Part shown: positions 1-7,165 of the stretch, one piece after another
Layout: every line of letters starts with the position of its first letter
How positions within the stretch are numbered: the first letter of the stretch is position 1
NCBI RefSeq assembly: GCF_965208895.1
Contig: NZ_OZ242363.1
Coordinates: 1,178,001-1,242,000, forward strand
Length of the DNA stretch: 64,000 bases
Reading direction: 5' to 3'
Source: Poriferisodalis sp965208895
GTDB taxonomy: Bacteria; Actinomycetota; Acidimicrobiia; Acidimicrobiales; Poriferisodalaceae
The notes under the pieces: generated by a model
Database searches by the model: none
Told to the model about the DNA's origin: nothing
The model's input: the letters and a program-made list of their open reading frames with translations, nothing else
Made by a program: the position numbers and the translations under genes

Positions 1-13
1 GAAGGGTCACCTC

Positions 14-178
14 TTAGGCAAGGTCGCGTAGCGACTCCTGCGACCACCCCTCGCCGTGGTTGAAGGTCACTGGTGGGTACCTGCGCGCCACCCGGCCACA
101 GACAGCGAGAAGCAGCTCCCAAAACAGTGGCCCGATTCCGTCGCGGCGGCACTCTCGCCGGAGTTCGTCGAAACTCAC
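14..178 (-). pseudogene. Small ORF ending at a TAA near the window edge, probably truncated gene
   Basis: A GTG at 178-176 opens a 54-codon frame that ends at TAA (16-14). The residues read like a real protein start (MSFDELRREC at the N-terminus, then a hydrophobic helix around FWELLLAV). The same frame stays open past the TAA to the window edge (EVTL), so the TAA may be a premature stop, for example CAA changed to TAA. The start overlaps the stop of an upstream frame as GTGA, a coupled arrangement. I do not recognise the family. The gene would extend beyond base 1, so intactness cannot be judged here. Confidence 0.35.
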
Positions 179-247
179 AGTCGGAGGGCCCGTTGCATCT
201 CGGCGCGAAGCGTTGACTCCGCCGGCTCATCACAGGAGTAGTTGTCG

Positions 248-559
248 TCACTGAGAGACGAAACGGGAACGACGACGGGAAGGTGCAGTCGGTCCTGTTG
301 GCACGGTGTCAATGCTGTCACGGACATCGACGACCCGAAGTCCCGAGACGGCCGCGACATCTCGAATCGCCTGCTGTATCGCGTCCCAACGGGTCGGGGC
401 TTCGCGATCAAACTCCACGGTGCGGTGTCCGATGCTGGCGTCGGTGCAGCCCGCCAGGTAGAGCGCCTCGAGATTGGCGTCGTCAAGCAGGTCACGACCC
501 TCGGTGACCAGCACAAAGTGGTGGACGGCACGGCATTCAGCCGAAAGTGACTGAGCCAC
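248..559 (-). CDS. Small hypothetical protein, C-terminus possibly frameshifted
   Basis: A 103-residue ORF. Its first 80 residues look genuinely coding (acidic, with LEALYLAGCTDASIG, EFDREAP and AIRDVAAVSGLRVV), and resemble the N-terminal half of small actinobacterial proteins that normally continue into a helix-turn-helix. Here the tail instead becomes Arg/Ser-rich and stops at 248. An alternative minus frame is open across 531-175 and ends exactly at the GTGA overlap with the next gene. That suggests a frameshift near 300 joined the two frames originally. Family recall is from memory; no function is claimed. Confidence 0.45.
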   Translation of the reverse strand: MAQSLSAECRAVHHFVLVTEGRDLLDDANLEALYLAGCTDASIGHRTVEFDREAPTRWDAIQQAIRDVAAVSGLRVVDVRDSIDTVPTGPTAPSRRRSRFVSQ

Positions 560-602
560 GGCCCCTCAACGATTCGGTGGCACAGGTCATCTATGGCACC
601 AA

Positions 603-1379
603 CTAGAGCTGCAGGTAGGAATCGAGGCCGATCGTGACGCCGGGGTAGTCGGCAATTGCCTTGCAGGCCAGCAGCACGCCCGGCATGAACGACACTCGAT
701 CCATGCTGTCGTGGCGGATGGTGAGCGTCTCGCCCGCCGTGCCCAGCATCACCTGCTGGTGCGCCACGAGGCCTCGCAGCCGGACGGAGTGAACCGGAAT
801 GCCGCCGGGACCCTTGCCGCCCCGCGCGCCCGGCAGCACTTCGTCCTGGGTGGGATCTGGGGCCCAGTCGCCCGAGGCCGCCGCCATGGCACGCGCGGTC
901 TGCATGGCAGTACCCGAGGGCGCATCGACTTTGTTGTCGTGGTGGAGCTCGATGATCTCAGCGGTCGGGAAGAACGGCGCGGCCAGCTCAGCAAACCGCA
1001 TCATGAGCACCGCACCGATCGCAAAGTTGGGGGCGATGAGGCAGTTGCTCGCGGTGAACGCCTCCCGACACCGCTCATAGTCGTCGGGGTCGAGACCGCT
1101 GGTGCCGACCACCGCATGAACGCCATGCGCCGCACACCATGCCAAGTTCTCCCGCGCCGCAGCGGCAACTGTGAAGTCCACTGCGACATCGACCGCAGCC
1201 GGATCGACCTCTGCGGCAGACGCCACGATGTCGATGCTGTCGGTGACGTCGCGCTGGCCTGGAGCACCGGGGTCCACCCCGGCCGCGAGTTCCAAGCCTC
1301 CGTCGGCGTCGACCGCCTCGCAGACGGTGGCGCCCATGCGCCCGCCCGCACCGAAGACCAGCACCCTCACGGTCGCCAC
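603..1379 (-). CDS. dapB: 4-hydroxy-tetrahydrodipicolinate reductase
   Basis: Cytoplasmic enzyme of the diaminopimelate/lysine pathway: NAD(P)H-dependent reduction of hydroxy-tetrahydrodipicolinate. From the GTG at 1379 it is 258 residues, the usual family length. The nucleotide-binding GAGGRMG is at about residues 10-16, and the catalytic segment HHDNKVDAPSGTA at about 146-158 contains the expected His pair, Lys and the substrate-binding SGT. An in-frame ATG at 1436 adds 19 residues with no family resemblance, so I prefer the GTG; a second GTG lies three codons further in. It lies downstream of pnp in the same direction, separated by a strong hairpin. Confidence 0.93.
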   Translation of the reverse strand: MATVRVLVFGAGGRMGATVCEAVDADGGLELAAGVDPGAPGQRDVTDSIDIVASAAEVDPAAVDVAVDFTVAAAARENLAWCAAHGVHAVVGTSGLDPDDYERCREAFTASNCLIAPNFAIGAVLMMRFAELAAPFFPTAEIIELHHDNKVDAPSGTAMQTARAMAAASGDWAPDPTQDEVLPGARGGKGPGGIPVHSVRLRGLVAHQQVMLGTAGETLTIRHDSMDRVSFMPGVLLACKAIADYPGVTIGLDSYLQL

Positions 1380-1505
1380 GCTAGTAGCGCCCGGAGGCCG
1401 AGCCGGGGCCCGGCAGCCCGCCAGCGCAGCGAACAAGACCGACGCGCATGGGTTCGTCGGCGAGTAGGCCCGCCGGTGGACGCTGCTGCTGCAAAGCGTT
1501 CGAGT

Positions 1506-1535
1506 CAGCCCGGCAGCAACGAGGCTGCCGGGCTG
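1506..1535 (-). terminator. Hairpin after pnp
   Basis: A perfect 12-bp inverted repeat (1506-1517 with 1524-1535) with a 6-nt loop lies 6 bp after the pnp stop codon. There is no run of T on the minus strand after it, so it may be a GC-rich intrinsic terminator of the actinobacterial kind or a 3'-end stabilising hairpin. It separates pnp from dapB. Confidence 0.6.
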
Positions 1536-1541
1536 CGTTGG

Positions 1542-4094
1542 TCAACGCCGGCCGCGACGCCGGCCCGAACCCCGTCCGGACTGCTCGAGCTCGGGCCCGA
1601 GGTCGCCGTACACGCCCTTGGCGATCTGCTCAAAGTGCTGGCCGAACGACACGTCCTCCCGGACTGTGCCGCTGCGCGCCGGTGCGGCAGCGTCGTCGCC
1701 GTCATCCCTGCTGACAGCGGGTGCCTCACCCGACGTCCCCGCCGACGCGGCGACGGGTGCAGGCGTGCGAGACCGGCGTGTGCCGTTGCCGTTGCTTCCC
1801 CGGTCACGCCCGCGATCGCGATCACGGCCATCGGCGCGATCACGGTCACGCTGCGGCACGCGGACGTCGTCGCCGAATCCATCGTCGTCACCCTCGGTGC
1901 CTCCGACCTGAGTCGGATCAGCCGGCGTGAGGCTGATCTTGCCGTTGGGATCGATCTCCTCGACAATGACGCTGATCACGTCGCCCAGCTCAAGCACTTC
2001 TTCGACCGAATTCAGCCGGCGCTTGCCTCCCAGCTTGGAGATGTGCAGCAGCCCGTCGGTGCCGGGCAGCACGTTCACGAACGCGCCGAACTTGGTGATA
2101 TTCACCACGCGACCCTCATAGGTGGCGCCCACATCGGGAGTCGGCGGGTTGACGATCAGCCGGATCTGCCGCTCGGCCTCCGACACGACCTCGCGATCGG
2201 TGGCACCGATGCTGACGGTGCCCACCGTGCCGTCGTCGTCCACGTTGATGTCGGCGCCGGTCTCTTCCTGGATGGAGTTGATGACCTTGCCCCGCGGGCC
2301 GATGACCTCGGCGATCTTGTCGATCGGGATCTCGAAGCTGGTGATCTTCGGCGCGGTCTCGCCGACGTCGGGCCTCGGCTCGGCGATCGCCGCACGCATG
2401 ACCTCGAGGATCTGCAGGCGAGCCTGCCGTGCCTGGGCCAGCGCCTGGGTCAGCACCTCGGCGGGAATGCCCTCGATCTTGGTGTCGAGCTGGAGCGCGG
2501 TAATGGCGTCTTCGGTACCCGCAATCTTGAAGTCCATGTCTCCGAATGCGTCTTCGGCGCCCAGGATGTCAGTCAGCGTCACATACTTGCCGTCGGCGTA
2601 CACGAGGCCCATGGCCACGCCGGCAACGTGATCCACAATCGGCACGCCGGCATCCATCAGCGACAGCGACGATGCGCACACCGACCCCATCGACGTGGAC
2701 CCGTTGGACGTGAGCACGTCGGACACCAGCCTGATGGTGTACGGGAAGTCTTCCTTGGACGGTACGACCGGGAAGATCGCACGCTCAGCAAGTGCGCCGT
2801 GGCCGATCTCGCGCCGCTTGGGGCCACGCATGAAGCCCGCTTCGCCGGTGGAGAACGGCGGGAAGTTGTAGTGGTGCATGAACCGGCGCCGGTCCTGAGG
2901 ATTCAGGGTGTCGACGATCTGCTCCATCCGGGACATTCCCAAGGTGGTGACGTTCAGCACCTGGGTCTCGCCGCGCTGGAACAGACCCGAGCCGTGAGCG
3001 GTGCGCCCGAGGTAGCCCGCGACCGACGAGAGCGGCCGAACCTCATCGGTTGACCGCCCGTCGATGCGGAACCCGTCCGCCACGATGCGCTCGCGCACGA
3101 TCTCCTTCGACAGCGACCTGACCGCCTCACGGATCTGGTCCTTGGCGCCGTCGAGGTCTGCGAATTCTGCGGCAACTTCGTCAATCACGGCGATGCTGGT
3201 CACCGATTGTGCGGCCTCGCGCTCGGCCTTGTCGGCTATTGCCATCACTTCACGCATGCGATCACCGGCGACCTCGCGCACGCGATCGAGCACCTCATCG
3301 GAATAGTCCCTGGTGGAGATGTACTCCATTTGCTGGATCGGACCGGACTGCTCTTCGACCAGCCGGCGCAGCGACTTCTGCATCTCGATGATGTCGTCGA
3401 TCCACTGCTTGGAGGCCTCGAGACCGTTAGCGAGCACGTCCTCGGTGACCTTTGGTGCGCCCTGCTCGTAGTACGAGAACGACTTCTCCGTGCCGCCGGC
3501 CTCGACCATCATCACGGCGATGTCGCCGCTGTCGAGCTGGCGACCGGCCACGACCATTTCGAACGTGGCGGCCTCGGACTCTTCATGGGTGGCGAACGGG
3601 ATCCACTCGCCATCGGTGGAGTAGGCGATCCGCACGCCGCCGATCGGGCACTCGAACGGGATGCCGCTCAGCCACAGGGCCGCCGACGCTCCGTTCAACG
3701 CGACGATGTCGTATTGATTGACGTGGTCAGCGCCCAGGATCGTGCCCACGATGTGTGTGTCGTGGCGGTAGTCGCTGGGGAAATTGGGTCGCAGCGGGCG
3801 ATCGATCAGCCGGCAGGTGAGGATCGCATCGTCGGATGCACGCCCCTCTCGCCGGAAGAACGAACCGGGAATCCGGCCCACCGCGTACATGCGCTCCTCG
3901 ATGTCGACCGTGAGCGGGAAGAATGACGCGCCGTCGCGTGGACGGTTTGACGCAGTTGCGGTGACGAGCACTTGCGTGTCGCCGATGCGGGACGTGACCG
4001 CCCCGTTTGCGAGGCCGGCGAGCACGCCGGTCTCAAAGGTGATGGTCTTGTCGGTGCCCGCGATGGGACCGGTGACCGAAATGGCTTCAGCCAT
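1542..4094 (-). CDS. pnp: Polyribonucleotide nucleotidyltransferase (PNPase)
   Basis: Phosphorolytic 3'-5' exoribonuclease and RNA 3' tailing enzyme of RNA turnover. At 850 residues it has two RNase PH-like cores, a KH domain (IAEVIGPRGKVINSIQEETG, roughly residue 590) and an S1 domain (GRVVNITKFGAFVNV, roughly 655). A tail of about 125 residues after S1 is rich in Asp/Arg and Gly/Arg and is longer than in enterobacterial PNPases, as is common in high-GC actinobacteria. It follows rpsO, the conserved rpsO-pnp arrangement. Confidence 0.97.
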   Translation of the reverse strand: MAEAISVTGPIAGTDKTITFETGVLAGLANGAVTSRIGDTQVLVTATASNRPRDGASFFPLTVDIEERMYAVGRIPGSFFRREGRASDDAILTCRLIDRPLRPNFPSDYRHDTHIVGTILGADHVNQYDIVALNGASAALWLSGIPFECPIGGVRIAYSTDGEWIPFATHEESEAATFEMVVAGRQLDSGDIAVMMVEAGGTEKSFSYYEQGAPKVTEDVLANGLEASKQWIDDIIEMQKSLRRLVEEQSGPIQQMEYISTRDYSDEVLDRVREVAGDRMREVMAIADKAEREAAQSVTSIAVIDEVAAEFADLDGAKDQIREAVRSLSKEIVRERIVADGFRIDGRSTDEVRPLSSVAGYLGRTAHGSGLFQRGETQVLNVTTLGMSRMEQIVDTLNPQDRRRFMHHYNFPPFSTGEAGFMRGPKRREIGHGALAERAIFPVVPSKEDFPYTIRLVSDVLTSNGSTSMGSVCASSLSLMDAGVPIVDHVAGVAMGLVYADGKYVTLTDILGAEDAFGDMDFKIAGTEDAITALQLDTKIEGIPAEVLTQALAQARQARLQILEVMRAAIAEPRPDVGETAPKITSFEIPIDKIAEVIGPRGKVINSIQEETGADINVDDDGTVGTVSIGATDREVVSEAERQIRLIVNPPTPDVGATYEGRVVNITKFGAFVNVLPGTDGLLHISKLGGKRRLNSVEEVLELGDVISVIVEEIDPNGKISLTPADPTQVGGTEGDDDGFGDDVRVPQRDRDRADGRDRDRGRDRGSNGNGTRRSRTPAPVAASAGTSGEAPAVSRDDGDDAAAPARSGTVREDVSFGQHFEQIAKGVYGDLGPELEQSGRGSGRRRGRR

Positions 4095-4186
4095 GTCTGC
4101 TCCTGTTGTGGTGGCGGGACTGCTTCAACGAGTTCCGGCCCGCCTGTTGGTTGATGATGATGAGGTCTCGTTTGGCCATGGGACGT

Positions 4187-4203
4187 GCGCCCCAGCAGGG
4201 CGC
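4187..4203 (-). other. Intercistronic hairpin between rpsO and pnp
   Basis: GCGCCC and GGGCGC pair over a 5-nt loop in the 177-bp gap between rpsO and pnp. In other bacteria this spacer carries RNA-processing sites that autoregulate pnp; whether this hairpin has that role is inference from position only. Confidence 0.3.
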
Positions 4204-4271
4204 GTGAGGCGGCGACGAATTCATGGCGCACGCTGGGGTGCGCGGAATGACCGTTGTCGCCCAGGACCGTT

Positions 4272-4544
4272 TCAGCGCCGGAGGCCGAGCTTTGCGATCA
4301 AAGCTCGGTATCGCTCGACATCGTTGGCGCTCAGGTAATCGAGCAACCTGCGCCGGCGTCCGACGAGCTTCAACAGCCCTCGGCGGCTGTGGTGGTCCTT
4401 CTTATGGGTCTGGAGGTGTTCGGTGAGGTGCTCAATGCGGGCGCTCAATTGAGCGACCTGCACCTCGGGCGATCCGGTGTCGGCCTCCGAATGGCGATGT
4501 TCGTCGATCACCGAGGCCGCTGGACTTGATCTCTTGGCACTCAT
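4272..4544 (-). CDS. rpsO: 30S ribosomal protein S15
   Basis: Primary 16S rRNA-binding protein of the small subunit platform. It is 90 residues, the standard length, with the family signature DTGSPEVQVAQLSARIEHLT, then HLQTHKKDHHSRRGLL and a basic C-terminus. The first 15 residues (Ser/Ala-rich) are slightly divergent. It lies between ribF and pnp in the usual actinobacterial order. Confidence 0.97.
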   Translation of the reverse strand: MSAKRSSPAASVIDEHRHSEADTGSPEVQVAQLSARIEHLTEHLQTHKKDHHSRRGLLKLVGRRRRLLDYLSANDVERYRALIAKLGLRR

Positions 4545-4645
4545 GCCGTTGCTGTATTCCCTGTCGTTGTGGCGCCGAGCAAATGCTGCGCTGTCGATTG
4601 CTGCGAGTACGCAGACTGCGTTTGCGAGGTTTGCTGCGACGTCTC

Positions 4646-4662
4646 GGCTGGGCGACCCAGCC
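4646..4662 (-). terminator. Hairpin between ribF and rpsO
   Basis: A perfect 7-bp stem (GGCTGGG with CCCAGCC) with a 3-nt loop lies in the 195-bp gap after ribF and upstream of rpsO on the minus strand. No T-run follows. It could be a weak terminator or part of an rpsO leader. Confidence 0.35.
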
Positions 4663-4739
4663 GCGCTGTTCTGTCTCTTGTCAATCGTGCAGGCTACCAG
4701 CGGGACCGTCGGCGACCCCTCAGGCCACGGCTCCGCCTC

Positions 4740-5702
4740 TTAGGTATGCAGGCACTTCGCAGCGTCTTCGATGTCGCGGCGAAGCTGAACCTTCAGTTCG
4801 TCGATGCCATCGAAGCGTCGCTCGGGTCGCAGCCTGCGGACGAAGCGAACCTTGGCCGTCTCGTCATAGAGATCTCCGCGGAAGCCGATCAAGTGCGCTT
4901 CAATCAGCGAACGCTCGGCGAAGTCGTAGAACGTCGGGCGACGACCGATGTTGACGGCCGCCGGGTATTGGGCACCGTCAGGACGCACGTACCACGCGGC
5001 ATATACGCCGTCGGCAGGAATCTGCAGGTCAGCGGTGGTGGGTAAGTTCGCGGTGGGCACCCCGATCTGGCGGCCACGGCGGTCGCCGAGCGTGACAACG
5101 CCGCGTACCTCGAACGGCCGTCCGAGCAGCCGGTGTGCCCGTTCCACGTCGCCTGCGCCAAGCGCTTCGCGGATCGACGTGGATGAGATGACTTCGCCGT
5201 CGCCGGTCATCTGCTTGACCAGTGGGAGGCCGACCACCTCATAACCGTGTTCGGCGCCGACCTGGCGCAGCGTGGAGATGTTGCCCCGGCGCCCCTTGCC
5301 GAAATGGAAGTCGGCACCGACCACGACAGCGCGTGCCGTGAGGCAGTTGACGAGGATCTCGAGGGCGAACTGTTCGGCAGGCACCGCTGCGCGGGCTTCG
5401 TCGAACGTGACGACCAAGGTGAAATCGACCCCGGTCTCGGCCAGCAGCTCCAATTTGTGGTCGAGATCGCACAACAGCAGCGGTGCGGATTCTGGCCGTA
5501 CCACCGTGGCCGGGTGGCGGTCGAACGTCACGACCGCGGTCGCGCAGCCACGCTCGGCTGCCAGGCGATGCATCTCGGAGATCACGGTTCGATGCCCCCG
5601 GTGGACGCCGTCGTACTCACCCACGGTCACGACGCAGCCGTGCTCGAGCACCGGGCACCAATCCAAGTCGCGAATGACCTCCATGGGTGCAACGCTACTC
5701 AC
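4740..5702 (-). CDS. ribF: Bifunctional riboflavin kinase / FAD synthetase
   Basis: Converts riboflavin to FMN and then FAD. It has 320 residues: an N-terminal nucleotidyltransferase domain (GEYDGVHRGHR near residue 28, standing for the usual GxFDGVHxGH, and ISSTSIRE near 175) and a C-terminal riboflavin kinase domain (GVPTANLP, YPAAVNIGRRPTF). The Gly-Glu-Tyr instead of Gly-Xaa-Phe is a conservative variation. A start at the second Met (5684) is also possible. It follows truB, separated by a 25-bp inverted repeat. The C-terminal coding end overlaps a short remnant of the dispersed repeat (about 4720-4742). Confidence 0.95.
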   Translation of the reverse strand: MSSVAPMEVIRDLDWCPVLEHGCVVTVGEYDGVHRGHRTVISEMHRLAAERGCATAVVTFDRHPATVVRPESAPLLLCDLDHKLELLAETGVDFTLVVTFDEARAAVPAEQFALEILVNCLTARAVVVGADFHFGKGRRGNISTLRQVGAEHGYEVVGLPLVKQMTGDGEVISSTSIREALGAGDVERAHRLLGRPFEVRGVVTLGDRRGRQIGVPTANLPTTADLQIPADGVYAAWYVRPDGAQYPAAVNIGRRPTFYDFAERSLIEAHLIGFRGDLYDETAKVRFVRRLRPERRFDGIDELKVQLRRDIEDAAKCLHT

Positions 5703-5729
5703 GACAGACTTCTGCGACTAGGTGCGCCC

Positions 5730-5808
5730 GCTGTGGAGGCGGCAGGGGACTCTGCTCCAGCGATCCGGCAGGTCGCAACGTCGCAGAGTCCCCTGCCGCC
5801 TCCACAGC
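5730..5808 (-). terminator. 25-bp perfect inverted repeat between truB and ribF
   Basis: The arms at 5730-5754 and 5784-5808 are perfect reverse complements (25 bp) around a 29-nt loop, filling most of the gap between truB and ribF. It is far longer than a normal terminator stem and lacks a T-run. It could be a strong transcript-processing hairpin, a terminator, or the remnant of a small palindromic mobile element. Confidence 0.6.
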
Positions 5809-5822
5809 TATGGCATCTGTGC

Positions 5823-6701
5823 TTACTGGCTCGAGTCCGAAGACGGCAGGACCGTGGCGCGCAGGCGGCCGTCGATGCGTTCATGCACCGCCACGAGTCC
5901 CCCGGCGGCATCGAGTAGTGCCCAAGGGCCGCGGCCTTCGTAGCGACGAGCGGCCAGGTGAGCGCCTTGGCGGGCCTGAGCTGTCTCGTCGTCGGACAGA
6001 TGGAGCTGAGACAGATCTCGCACCAGTTCACCGGGTGGGCGCAGCACAGCATCGTCGGGAGATTCGGCCTCCGACAGCGAGAACGTACCGCTGCGTGTGC
6101 GCCGCAGCGCCCGGATGTGTGCGCCTCCTCCCAGCGCACTTCCCAGATCGGCTCCGAGCGTTCTCACATAGGTGCCTGCCGAACAGTCGACCGAGGCCCG
6201 GTAGACCCGCGGATCCCTGGTGGCCGCCACCTCGAAGCCGAAGACCTCGATGACACGCGATTCGCGTTCCGCGGTCTGCCCGGAGCGGGCGATCTCGTGC
6301 AGGCGACGGCCTCCGACGCGAACCGCAGACACCATCGGCGGCAGCTGCGAGATGGTGCCGACGAAACCCTTCGCCACGCGGGCAACTTCACTCGGATCGA
6401 GATCCATGTTCCATGTCTCGATCGTCTCGCCGGCGGCATCGAGTGTGCTGGTCGCCACCCCGAACACGATCTCGCACTCGTAACTCTTGCGGCCTGCAGT
6501 GGCGAATCGCAGCAAGCGGGTCGCATTGCCGATGCCGACGACGAGGACGCCCGTCGCGGACGGGTCGAGCGTGCCCGCGTGGCCGATGCGTCGCTCCCCG
6601 AAGCGACGCCGAAGCATGGCCACCACGTCATGGGACGTGGGACCGGGCGGTTTGTCGACGATGACGGTGCCGTGGGTGGTCGCGGGGCGTCGTCGCGCCA
6701 C
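5823..6701 (-). CDS. truB: tRNA pseudouridine(55) synthase
   Basis: Isomerises U55 in the T-loop of tRNAs. It has 292 residues, with the N-terminal VDKPPGPTSHDVV motif and GHAGTLDPSATGVL at about residue 40, where the Asp is the catalytic nucleophile. Later motifs (YECEIVFG, CSAGTYVRTLGADLG) are also present. It starts 5 bp downstream of rbfA, so they are probably one transcript. Confidence 0.97.
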   Translation of the reverse strand: MARRRPATTHGTVIVDKPPGPTSHDVVAMLRRRFGERRIGHAGTLDPSATGVLVVGIGNATRLLRFATAGRKSYECEIVFGVATSTLDAAGETIETWNMDLDPSEVARVAKGFVGTISQLPPMVSAVRVGGRRLHEIARSGQTAERESRVIEVFGFEVAATRDPRVYRASVDCSAGTYVRTLGADLGSALGGGAHIRALRRTRSGTFSLSEAESPDDAVLRPPGELVRDLSQLHLSDDETAQARQGAHLAARRYEGRGPWALLDAAGGLVAVHERIDGRLRATVLPSSDSSQ

Positions 6702-6706
6702 GGCCG

Positions 6707-7150
6707 TCAGGACCCCTCGTCCCGCTCTGCGGCAGTGTCCAAACGCGGGTCTGAGGGCGGCGGTTCGGGCTGGGGGTCCGACAGTGCGGCCAGCAGGTCT
6801 TCGATTCGCTCGGCGTCGATCACTCCCCGGTCCCGGCGGAAGCGAAGCGCAGGCGTGCGCCTCAAGCTGGTCGCCGTGCCCAAGGCTCGTTGGAGACGGT
6901 GGTGGTGGGCTTCGAAGGCTGCAGCTGCGGTTTCATCGGATTCCTGATCGCGCACGTCGTAGTGCACGACCGCGACGCTCAGCTCACGATCGACATCCAC
7001 CCCGGTGATCACGATGCCGTCGAACGCCTCGTCGAGCCGCTCCATCTCCGAGGCGACCACGCCGCGCACGAGCTGCGCGACGCGATCGGTCCGCTCGTAG
7101 GGGTGCGCGGCGGGCATCGAACGCCGCCGGCGGCGGGAGCGACGTGCCAT
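6707..7150 (-). CDS. rbfA: 30S ribosome-binding factor A
   Basis: Assembly factor that binds the 16S rRNA 5' region during late 30S maturation. It has 147 residues with the single KH-like fold sequence (VAQLVRGVVASEMERL, DRELSVAVVHYDV, LRRTPALRFRRD). A short basic N-terminus and an acidic/Pro tail extend the core. It lies between infB and truB, the widely conserved order. Confidence 0.93.
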   Translation of the reverse strand: MARRSRRRRRSMPAAHPYERTDRVAQLVRGVVASEMERLDEAFDGIVITGVDVDRELSVAVVHYDVRDQESDETAAAAFEAHHHRLQRALGTATSLRRTPALRFRRDRGVIDAERIEDLLAALSDPQPEPPPSDPRLDTAAERDEGS

Positions 7151-7165
7151 CGGATATGTGCTCCG

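Noticed and set aside
711..3053. 780-codon plus-strand open frame over dapB and pnp
   Set aside because: Antisense shadow of two clear minus-strand genes; its composition (His/Arg/Asp-rich) shows no domain.
4679..4684. TTGACA-like -35 element upstream of rpsO on the minus strand
   Set aside because: No -10 sequence at suitable spacing; likely chance.
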